This document shows, piece by piece, positions 53,474-63,600 of a DNA stretch of 64,000 nt. The position numbers were made by a program, and so were the translations under genes. The first letter of the stretch is position 1; the number at the start of each line of letters is the position of its first letter. A model generated the notes under the pieces. The model saw only the letters and a list, made by a program, of their open reading frames with translations. It was not told the DNA's origin and did not search any database. The stretch covers positions 1-64,000 of the forward strand of contig JAWKLF010000002.1 of the NCBI GenBank assembly GCA_041392835.1, written 5' to 3'. This DNA is from OLB11 sp041392835 (lineage in GTDB: Bacteria; Bacteroidota; Bacteroidia; Chitinophagales; Chitinophagaceae).

Positions 53474-54781
53474 ATGAAACAAAAAATTTTTTTACTGATT
53501 ATTTCCTTATTATCATTAGCACATGTACAAGCCCAAGCGCAATGCGCAGAACCTAGTAATTTACAAACAAGCTACAGCAACAATGTAACCACCTTTACAT
53601 GGGACGCAGTACCTAATGCATTTGCCTATACCTTAGAAATCAAATTTGTATGGGACTCATGGTTAGGAGCACAGTATGGCACTACCCTTTCTACCAATTC
53701 ACTTTCACTAACAGGTATCTACCATAGCGCTATGCTAGATTGGCGAGTAAAATCGGAATGCGCATTAGGCTCAAGCAACTTTGTAGAAAGTAGTGTTACT
53801 ATTCCATGCCCCGAAGCTACTAATTTATTTGTGAGCAATATCACAGATAATAGTGCCACATTAAATTGGTCTCCTGCTACTGGTTATAACACATTCGTTT
53901 CAGATTTTGTGGCTGCGTATAGACCTTTAGGGAGTAGCAATTGGATTTCTCTAGGCCATACTTCGGATTCTTCAAAAATAATAACTGGACTAAATCCCAA
54001 TACAACTTATGAATATTGTGTCAATCAAAGTTGTGTAAACTTTGACAGCAACCCAGTATTTGGACAATTTACCACTACGGGCTGTGTAGCATCTGGGAAC
54101 AATGCCGATGTATGGATTGACTATTTTAGACTTGGCAGTATAAATAGAAGCTCTGGTGCCGAAAGCAATGGTTATGTAAACACTGGCTTAAGCACTACTC
54201 TATCTCCAGGTAGCACTAATAATGCGCGATTTAGTGCCCGCTATCTTTCTAATAATAATAACCCTAAAAAATTTGCTATATACTTAGACAAAAACCAAAA
54301 TGATAATTATGCCGATCCAGGCGAATTAATATATGGCCCTAAATCATTTTCAACTACAGGCAATGTGAATTTTAAAGTAACAATACCCTCAACACTATCA
54401 AATGGTACATATGGCCTACGAGTTATATTCTATAATCAATCTCAAGCGGTAGATCCATGCAGTACTGGCTTTGCAGGAGAGGTCGAAGACTATGAAGTTG
54501 TAATAGGCTCTGGCAATAAACTTCTTGATGAAAACCTTGAGCAAGGTATAGAAAGCTTAGTAGAAATTTATCCAAATCCATCGGATGGTGTATTTTCTGT
54601 AGCATGCGCAGATGTACAAAGCTATTCGGTATGCGATATACAAGGAGCTGTGTTGACACAAAAAAGCACGAAAGACCAATCTTTTACTGTAGATTTAAAA
54701 ACCTATGGCTCTGGAATATACTTTTTAACGATTCAGCACGCCGATGGCAACACAAGTATACACAAGTTAAACAAGCAATAA
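53474..54781 (+). CDS. Fibronectin type III and GEVED-domain protein with T9SS sorting domain
   Basis: A 435-residue secreted protein: signal peptide (MKQKIFLLIISLLSLAHVQAQ), a fibronectin type III-like stretch (PSNLQTSYSNNVTTFTWDAV, and SATLNWSPATGYNTF to NTTYEYCVNQSC), a GEVED domain (WIDYFRLGSINR to GFAGEVEDYEVVIG, about 212-345), and a T9SS sorting domain (VEIYPNPSDGVFSVACADVQ to GIYFLTIQHADGNTSIHKL). It is a cell-surface adhesion-type protein of unknown ligand. Single-gene unit. Confidence 0.9.
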   Translation: MKQKIFLLIISLLSLAHVQAQAQCAEPSNLQTSYSNNVTTFTWDAVPNAFAYTLEIKFVWDSWLGAQYGTTLSTNSLSLTGIYHSAMLDWRVKSECALGSSNFVESSVTIPCPEATNLFVSNITDNSATLNWSPATGYNTFVSDFVAAYRPLGSSNWISLGHTSDSSKIITGLNPNTTYEYCVNQSCVNFDSNPVFGQFTTTGCVASGNNADVWIDYFRLGSINRSSGAESNGYVNTGLSTTLSPGSTNNARFSARYLSNNNNPKKFAIYLDKNQNDNYADPGELIYGPKSFSTTGNVNFKVTIPSTLSNGTYGLRVIFYNQSQAVDPCSTGFAGEVEDYEVVIGSGNKLLDENLEQGIESLVEIYPNPSDGVFSVACADVQSYSVCDIQGAVLTQKSTKDQSFTVDLKTYGSGIYFLTIQHADGNTSIHKLNKQ

Positions 54782-54803
54782 TCAATCATATAATCGAAAA
54801 ACT

Positions 54804-54836
54804 CAAAGAGACTGTCCATGTGGATGGCCTCTTTTG
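54804..54836 (+). terminator. Probable terminator
   Basis: AAAGAG-actgTCCA (54805-54818) pairs loosely with TGGAtggCCTCTTTT (54820-54835). It lies just after the GEVED gene stop. Weaker than the other terminators. Confidence 0.5.
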
Positions 54837-54940
54837 CATTTATCAATCATAAGAGTACACTTATGCTAATTTTTTTAGCACTTATTATTTATTTATGGAA
54901 AAAGTGATTTTAAGATATAATTTTATAAAAAATAAACACC

Positions 54941-56797
54941 TTGATTTTCAAAAGATTAGTATATGTTTTAGGCTTCTTGCTTTTTATTTGGCATCACCAA
55001 GGCTATGCTCAAGATTGTACGTGCAAGATAGCAAACGAGCAATATATTGACTCATTAATTAATGTGGGGGATAGTTTGAAATTTTATCAAACTATCGAGC
55101 AACTAAAACAATCAAAAAACATTGTTTGTGCAGCTATAGCATATGATTATGAAATTAATTTTTGGTCTACAAAGCTCCAATTTGAAAAAGTTTTAGAACT
55201 TATCAAAAAGCAAGAAAAGTTTATTGGAGCACTAGAATGCAAAGAACAACTAAATGTTCATACACTTGTCAATTACACTTGGTATTATAAGATTACAAGC
55301 AATTATGAAATGCTTTCTTATTATGGTTTTAGAGCGCTTAAAAGCGCTGAAGATTTTAAAGAAAAAGAGCTTGAATTAGAAGCATGCAAGTATCTTCTTA
55401 GCATGTTTATATTACAAAATCAAGATGATAAAATAACTGAATACATTACACGGGGCGAAAATATTATTAAATCACTACCGCCATCTTTTAAGTTGGCTAC
55501 GCACTATAATTGGTTAGGTTTTAATAAAGAACAAATCTTTTTTCAAACAAAAAATGAAAAAGTACTTGACACTATGATTTTTATTGCCGAAAAAGCAATT
55601 ACGATTGCAAGGCAATACAATGATATGCTAAATATTACCAACGCCTTTAGAATAAAAGAAACAGCACATTATCACAATCAAGAATATAACCTTTCCTCAC
55701 AAAACAGTGATTCTATATTATATTATGCAAGGCTTATAAGTAGTCCTAAAAATATTGCACCTCTCTTTATTAATAAAGCATGGAACCTTGTAGAACTTAA
55801 AAAAAATATGGATGCACGTATGATAATAGATAGTATCATTTATTATAACGACCAAAATTTTAAACCAAACATACAAACCGCCAATGTTTATTTTGAAATA
55901 TCTCAATTGTATGAAGAAATACATGAAAAAGAACTTGCTTTTGACTATTTCAAAAAATACAATAACCTAAAAGATTCCTTGTTTAGCATGGAACGAAGTG
56001 AAAAAATAAATGAATTAGAGCAAAAATATTTTAAAGAAAAAAATGAAAAGAAAATTCAACAACTCTCTTGGCAACGTAAACTCTTTATTTTTGGAATATT
56101 GCTAAGCGCATTTCTTATTACTAGTCTTCTTTTTTTATATCAACGCCAAAAGCTAAAACACAAAACTAAAATTCTCGAAACCGAACAAAGACTCAATAGA
56201 GCACGTATGAATCCACATTTCTTTTTTAATGCCCTGTCTTCTTTTCAATACTTTATCTTAAAAGATGACAATAAAGAAACGCTTGCAAGCAATCTCTCAA
56301 AATTTTCACACATCATGCGTGAAACCTTAGAAAGCACCTACAAAGAATTTGTAACGATTGAACAAGAAATAACATTTCTTGAAGAATATTTATCATTACA
56401 ACAGATTCGCATTCCCAATCAATTTGACTACACAATTCAATATGACGAATCTATGCCTATTGATGAATTACAAATACCCTCTATGATTTTGCAACCCTTT
56501 ATCGAAAATTCAATTGAACATGGTTTTAAAGGCATAGAATACAAAGGCAAAATATCCATTTATTTTTTTCAAGAAGAAAAAGATATAATCATCAAAATTC
56601 AAGACAATGGAAAAGGACTAACAGAAACCATTAATAAAGCTGAAGATCATATATCAAGAGCAAACCAAATTATTAAAGAACGAATCTATTTATTAAACCT
56701 AAAATTAAAAACAAGAGCACACTTTAATATAGAAAACAACAAAAAAGACAAAGGTGTCAATGTGAGTATTACACTTCCCGAATTATATGATAACTAA
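54941..56797 (+). CDS. LytS-like sensor histidine kinase
   Basis: A 618-residue histidine kinase of the His_kinase (PF06580) class. The frame opens with TTG at 54941, giving a signal sequence (FLLFIWHHQGYAQ); no ATG lies close. Residues about 30-365 are a periplasmic helical repeat region of TPR-like type, followed by a membrane helix (LFIFGILLSAFLITSLLFLY, about 377-396), a coiled coil, the phospho-acceptor region RARMNPHFFFNALSSFQYFI (H about 426) and the ATPase domain (QPFIENSIEHGFKG, DNGKGL). It probably autophosphorylates and passes phosphate to the regulator 21 nt downstream. No sensory domain is identified. Confidence 0.9.
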   Translation: MIFKRLVYVLGFLLFIWHHQGYAQDCTCKIANEQYIDSLINVGDSLKFYQTIEQLKQSKNIVCAAIAYDYEINFWSTKLQFEKVLELIKKQEKFIGALECKEQLNVHTLVNYTWYYKITSNYEMLSYYGFRALKSAEDFKEKELELEACKYLLSMFILQNQDDKITEYITRGENIIKSLPPSFKLATHYNWLGFNKEQIFFQTKNEKVLDTMIFIAEKAITIARQYNDMLNITNAFRIKETAHYHNQEYNLSSQNSDSILYYARLISSPKNIAPLFINKAWNLVELKKNMDARMIIDSIIYYNDQNFKPNIQTANVYFEISQLYEEIHEKELAFDYFKKYNNLKDSLFSMERSEKINELEQKYFKEKNEKKIQQLSWQRKLFIFGILLSAFLITSLLFLYQRQKLKHKTKILETEQRLNRARMNPHFFFNALSSFQYFILKDDNKETLASNLSKFSHIMRETLESTYKEFVTIEQEITFLEEYLSLQQIRIPNQFDYTIQYDESMPIDELQIPSMILQPFIENSIEHGFKGIEYKGKISIYFFQEEKDIIIKIQDNGKGLTETINKAEDHISRANQIIKERIYLLNLKLKTRAHFNIENNKKDKGVNVSITLPELYDN

Positions 56798-56818
56798 AAA
56801 GACTAATTTTACTTCATC

Positions 56819-57568
56819 ATGACTATACTCATAATAGATAATGAACAACCTATACGCGAAGGGCTCAAACTTCTATTGAAAAATATAGAACCCGAAAGTA
56901 AGGTGTACGAAGCTGAAGGTGTGATGAGTGGTTTAAAGCAGATAACAATAGTGCAACCGCAAATTGTTTTTTTAGATGTAGAAATGGATGATGGCACTGG
57001 CTTTGATTTAATGAAACAAATTCCACATCCTAATTTTCAACTTATCTTTATTACAGCTCATAATAAATATGCTGTAGATGCGTTTAAACTAAGTGCTTTA
57101 GATTATTTGCTAAAACCCGTAGAGCCTTTGGAATTATTTAATAGCTTAGAAAAAGCCAAACAGCAAATTACGAATGAGCAACTAAAAGTACAAATACAAA
57201 TTCTATTACATCAGGTCAACAACATACAAAGCCAAGATAGAAAAATTGTATTGAAAGATGCTGAAAACACTTATTTTTACAATATAAAAGATATACTTTA
57301 TTGTGAAGCAAATGGCACCTATACTAAATTTTATTTTGAGCATAACGACCCCATATTAGTATCTAAAAATTTACGAGAATATGAGAATCTTTTGCATGAT
57401 GAGTACTTTGCAAGATCACATCATAGTTATTTAGTTAACATACGAAAAATAAAGTCTTATGACAAAAAAGATGGAGGTATGTTGATTTTAGAGAATAACA
57501 CTAAAATACCTGTTTCGCATCGCAAAAAAGATAAAATCATGCAGTTGTTAGAACAGAGTAACGCATAG
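56819..57568 (+). CDS. LytTR-family response regulator
   Basis: A 249-residue regulator. An N-terminal receiver domain has VFLDVEMDDGTGFDLMKQI (phospho-acceptor D, about 54), then FITAHNKYAVDAFKLSALDY (Thr/Ser about 84) and LLKPVEP (Lys about 107). A C-terminal LytTR domain has DAENTYFYNIKDILYCEANG, FARSHHSYLVNIRKIKSY and IPVSHRKKDKIMQLL, a non-HTH DNA-binding fold. It follows the LytS-like kinase in an operon (21 nt apart). It would bind direct-repeat promoters; none has been located here. Confidence 0.95.
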   Translation: MTILIIDNEQPIREGLKLLLKNIEPESKVYEAEGVMSGLKQITIVQPQIVFLDVEMDDGTGFDLMKQIPHPNFQLIFITAHNKYAVDAFKLSALDYLLKPVEPLELFNSLEKAKQQITNEQLKVQIQILLHQVNNIQSQDRKIVLKDAENTYFYNIKDILYCEANGTYTKFYFEHNDPILVSKNLREYENLLHDEYFARSHHSYLVNIRKIKSYDKKDGGMLILENNTKIPVSHRKKDKIMQLLEQSNA

Positions 57569-57623
57569 AGAGTAACAAAATTCCATGCAATATTTATAAG
57601 AAAAATCACTTGTTGAGTACAAA

Positions 57624-57657
57624 AAAAAGGGGCTGTTCCTATGAACAGCCTCTTTTT
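57624..57657. terminator. Bidirectional terminator
   Basis: AAAAAGGGGCTGTTC (57624-57638) pairs with GAACAGCCTCTTTTT (57643-57657), with a G-T pair, around CTAT. It separates the response regulator from the convergent giant gene. Confidence 0.88.
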
Positions 57658-57679
57658 AGATTATAAAATGTAATAAAAA

Positions 57680-60600
57680 CTAAGGAGTTATTAAACCAAT
57701 GAAACTTTGGTTGTTTGGATCCCAAACCAAGAAGTCAAAGATATCGACAAAGCTATCTCCATTCAAATCGGTTGCATAATAACCAGAAGCAAAGTTTTGA
57801 TTATCTACATCCCAATCTAAGAAATCAAAGATATCGATAAAGCCATCTTGATTAACATCACCATTGTACATACTATAAACACCATCAGTGAAAGCGTCTA
57901 CTTCATTACTGCCATAAGACTGTGTAGCAGATGTAGAGAACATATAGCTTCCTACAGTAGAAATGGCTACAGGTGCAGCACTCCAAGTTTGTACAGAGTT
58001 TCTGTGGTTCATTACAATATAGTAGCTATTACCAACTGCTGCTGGTGGGAATGTACAAGCCAATGTACCATTGGTTTGTAATACTCCTGTAAAGCTATGG
58101 GCAGTAGCATATGGCGATGTAGCATTATGCAATTCTACTGTTACCGTGTCGCAGTCTGTAGGATTAGTACTTACACCTTGATTTACTAAAGCTGCTTGCA
58201 TCGTACTAGTTCCTGCATAGAAACCTTGTATAAAGGCTGTAATGTTCAGTGTAGCAGTACATGGTGCTACAGTTATAGACTGTGTATGCGTTGTAGTACA
58301 TGCAAAACTATTTGTAGCTGTAGCCGTATAGGTAGTAGTAGATGCTGGCGTTACCGTGTGTGTTGAACCACTCAAGGAACCTGGTTCCCATACATAGGCA
58401 TTATTATCTGAAGCTACAAAAGTAATATTTGGACGGGTATTTGATGTAGAAGTTTGCAAAGTTCCACCAACACCAGAACATAAAGTGCTGTTATCTAAAT
58501 AATACCCTCTTACACCTGTAAAACCTGTAGTTGCAGTAGATGCTACTACATCATTACTAGTATAAGCCACACCTAATGTACCAGTAGGATCATTTTCGAA
58601 ACAAACTTGAACAACTACGTTAGAAACGCCATCCCATACAAATGGTGTAGTGAATGTGTGCGTGTTCACACCCGCAGTAGTGGTATAGTTGGTTGGTCCC
58701 CAAACAGTAGTGAATGAGCCTGTTGCATCTGCGCTAGCCAGTGTAGTAGCCGATGTATTTGCCATTTTGATAGTGTATGATTTAAAATCACCTGCTGGAT
58801 TACCAGCTGCTGGTCCTGACAGTTTAGAAGTAACATTAAATGAAAGTGCTGTTATATTACCTCCTCCAATATTTTGAGCAACTAATTCACTTGCTAATAC
58901 TAAATATTGAGTACGCTGACCTTCATATAAATGTGAGTAAGGGCTATAGCCTGTAGCACTTTGTGCTACGGTACCAGTTCCTGAAACAAATATAGGATTT
59001 TGAACAGCCGATATTGTAGAAGAACCTCCACATGGTATAGATGCCGGCGTAGCTGAAGTAGTAAATACTGGAACAGGGTTTACCGTTACTGTAGTAGTAC
59101 CTTCGTTTGCACAAGTTGCATAAGTACCTGTAGTATTATCTATAGCAGACAATGTATAAGTTGTAGTACTTGTAGGTGTTACTGTTTGATTAGCACCTGA
59201 TAATGAACCTGGCATCCATGTGTAAGTATAGTTTGGATCGTTTGAACTCGTTACCGACAAATTGGTAGATTGTCCACTACAAAGTGTAGTAGAAGTAGCG
59301 GATACAGTGACAGATGGCGGTGTATTAACTGTAGCTACTACTGGCACTCTTGAACCTGCACAACCTGTATTAAATTTCGAATTATAAAAATAATATTGGT
59401 AACTCGGAGTCAAGGCATAATCAATAGTAACTACACCAGGCAATACCCAAGGATAGGTATGCGTAGCAAGACCAGAACGCCATGTGCTTGGATTGTTTAT
59501 AAATCCGATATAATAAGTTCCCGGAGTCAAAACCCAGTTCAATGGCAAAGTTTGAGCCACTGTTGGGGTACCTGAATTGACTACAGAAGTAGTAGTTGAA
59601 TAAGTGGCATAAGTAGTACCACTTGCACTACCTGTTCTTGCTTCTACTGTAAAAGCAGTACCTAATGCAGCAGAAGGATAAATATCTACTTGACTTAATT
59701 GCGTTGGTTGTAACACATTTAATATCATATAAGCACCAGTTATTGTAGTAGTTTGGAAGGAACCAGCTGTAGTAAAATGATTCCATGCACCATCACCTGG
59801 TACTGTTTGAAGACCAGAACCAGTTACGGCTGCTGCATAATACGATGTTGTAGCATTTATTGAAGGGGTTGTAAAATTATTACCAGTTGCAAGAGGAGTT
59901 AATGAAGTAGGAGAATCAAACCATGCTATAGTAGCTCCACTTGATGGAGTAGCTGATAAATCTACTGTCCCTACTCCACATCTTGTACCTGGTGTTGTTG
60001 ATGCAACAATAGGATTTACATGCAAGAATTTTATTATATTGGTGTATGCTATATTTCCATTACAACTTACTTCTGCACGAACCCACATATCAGATGTGTA
60101 GGGTGTAGACGTAGTATATGAAGTAGCACCTGTTCCAACATTAGTCCAAGGACCGCTGTCGCTTACCGATGATTCTTGCCATTGTATATTACCCCCCATA
60201 TTACCACTTAAATTAATAGTTGGAGAACCTGAAACACAAATATTAGTATCAAGCGTAGAAATAGTTCCTGCCACTAATGAAGGTAATATAACTGTTTGAG
60301 TTGGCAATATATCATTGGATGAATTGGCATCTAATAAATATAAGCAAGATATGTCAAATGTATAGGTACCAACAGCACTCATATCTACCGTAGAGGTTAA
60401 CACTACATTTAATGTACCACCTATAGGTATAGTACCAGAGGTAAGTGTTTCGAATAAAGTAGTAGGGTTTGGACCTCCCACATTAACGGTAATGTTTGCA
60501 GGTGCTAAAGAAAAATCTACTGGGTTTAAACCATAGTTTTTCAATTCTATTTCTACTACCTCATTATTTGTTTTACAACCCGTTCCAAGCGTAGGGTTTA

Positions 60601-63600
60601 TCATAGCTGTAACAGCTACGTCGTCAGTAGGAACCGAAAATTCATAGGCACCCATATCTGGTGTTGTAGCCGAACGAGGGGCACCATTAATATCATCTGT
60701 TACTGCAGCTAAAGGTGTGCCCAAATTATCAACCGCAACTGTTGCTGGAGCAAAGTTTCCTAAACTTGGATCTACATATACTGGATCCACGCTTAAACTA
60801 TTAGCCTCTTGAGATGAAGCTGTTTGGAAAGTAGCTAAGTTAGCATATGGGGTTGATATCCAATATCCAAAATAATTAGTACCCGCAGCTGCATTTATAT
60901 ATACATCATTGTAATTAGAGCTTTGGAAAGTTCCTGTATAGTAAAGTCCATATTTTGTACCAGTACCACCACGTGAGATAGTAACGATATTGTTTTTAAT
61001 ATCTATACCGCCTACTGTACCAGAACTATATATACCATAGGTAGTTCCTGCTGTAGCAGCCGTATTATCTAATGATATCGTGTTGTGATACGCTTGTACA
61101 TAGTCCGTTCCTGATAAGTACATACCATAGTTAATACCACTATTCATGATGTTATATACTAGGTTATTGTATATTTTATTTTCATTACCCAAAGTACCGT
61201 CTGAGCCAGCATATATACAATATGCGGTAGAAGTATTGGTTGGTGCCAATTTATATAAATCATGCACTGTGTTTTTTTCAATTAAACATCCCACTGTACC
61301 TGTAGAAGCATATAATGCATAATCTGTAGAATGTGTTGTACGGTTAGGTTGTGAAATATCGCAACCTTTTACGTGCATACCATTTTGATAGAGGAAATAC
61401 AAACCATATAAATAAAAGTCTTCAACTATACAATCTATAGTTTTGTTTCCAGTAGTAGCTACTGCACTATTACCTGCAAATACTAAACCATAATAACCAC
61501 CAACAGTTTTACAATTGGTAAGTACATTATTAATACCTGAAGCACCAGAAGTAGAAGCACTTGTTGCAGAACCACTACAAGTAAATGCTGATGTAGTTGA
61601 AGAAGTATTAGCTATAGGTGTTATGAAATTACAGTTATTAAATGCATTGTTATCCGCATTATTCCATAAATGGCATGCAAATGCATAGGTTCCACCTAAT
61701 GCTTCAACTGTCAAATCATTAAAGATCATATAATCAGAGCCATTTAATTCTAAGGTTGATGGCAATGTAGATGATGATGAAGTGTATTTTAATGTTTCTC
61801 CATTACCATTAATAGTGATTGTATTTGTAGAAGAAACACCTCCTATTTGACCAAATGAAACTTGTTCATTATAAGGGCCAGAACCAGATACTACATCGAC
61901 TACTACTGGAGCACTTATGCCGCCACAGTTTAAGTCGGCCACTAAGCTAGCAAAACTTGCATAGTTAGTGCCACCTGTTGGAAGCGCACTATTGATGGTA
62001 TAATTACCTGCTAATGGAGGAGCAGTAGATATAATTTGAATAGAAGCCGAATTTACAGTAACACCACATGTAACTGCACAACGATAATATGTTGTATAAG
62101 CTTGGCTTGCTATATACGATGGCGAAGTGGCACCACTTATTGGTGTCCAAGTAATATTATCTGGCGAACTTTCCCATTGATAGGTTTGCCCCACACCAAA
62201 TGAACCACCTGACAATGAAAGTGTAAATGTTACTCCATTACAAACATTAGTCAATGTTGAACTCACAGTACCAGGTGTTGGCGGATTTGTACATGCCAAT
62301 ATACTAAATTCAACTGCACCCATATCAGGTGTAGTTAATGAACGTGGGTTTCCGTCAATATCGGTAGTAATACCAACAGTTGGAGTTCCTAAATCATTAA
62401 GTGAAGCATTCGTTGGATACAATATAGTTGATGATAAGAACTGAGGATCCATGGAAACAGAATTTGCACCTTGTGAAGTACCTGTTTGCCATGTAGCTAA
62501 ATCCGAGTAGGCTATAGCATTATAGTATCCATAATAGCTTGTACCTGTTGTAGAGGCATTAAAAACATCGTTGTAATTTGTTTGAGCAATATTGCTTGTT
62601 ATATATTGGCCATATTTGGTCCCTGTACCCCCTCTTTTAATATAAACGAGGTTATTACGTATATCTATGTTGGCAACAGTTCCTGAGTTATAAATAGCAT
62701 AGGTCGCAGAGGTAGTACTAGCACTAGGATCATCTATTGAAATAGTATTGTGAAATATTTTCACGTAGTCTACATTAGGCGTATATATCCCATATATTGC
62801 ACCTGCTGATTTAATATCATAAATCATGTTATTATAGATAAGCTGTTCATTGCCTAACGTACCATCTACACTTACATAAATACAATACGTTGTACTTGTA
62901 TTAATTGGCGACTGGGCAAAAAGACTTCTAACTCTATTTTTTCTTATTTCACTTTTTATAGAACTTGTAGAAGAATATATACCATAGCATGTAGATAAGG
63001 TAGTTCTATTGGGTCGCTCAACTATATTACCTACAGCTTGCCAACCATCTTGGTAAACACCATAAATTCCATATAAATAAAAGTCTTGCGCAGTACTATT
63101 TTGAACTTTGTTTCCACTAGACAATCCAGAAGAATTACCATAAAAGGAGATAGAGTAATATCCTCCAATAGCAGTACAAGCATTTACCAAGTTATTAATA
63201 CCTGAAATGCCAGTAGAAGTTACTGATGTGGCAGAGCCACTACATGAAAATGGAGACGTAGTGCTCGTTGAAGTATTTAAATCGCATTTAAAAATACAAT
63301 TATTAAAAGTATTATTGTCAGCTCCATTCCATAAATGGCAAGCCATACCATAAGTAGGGTCTAATCCATCAATTTCTAAATCATTAATCGTTAAATAATC
63401 TGTTCCATTTAAACCAAGAGTATAAGGCAATCCAGAAGTACCCGTAGCACTTAATGTATTTCCATTACCATTTATAGTTATAGTATTTGTAGATGAACTA
63501 CCTCCAATTTGACCTAAGGTTATTTGTTGCACATAGGGTCCTGAACCAGATGCTACATTGGCTACTATAGGTCCTGATATGCCACAATTTAATGCTGTAG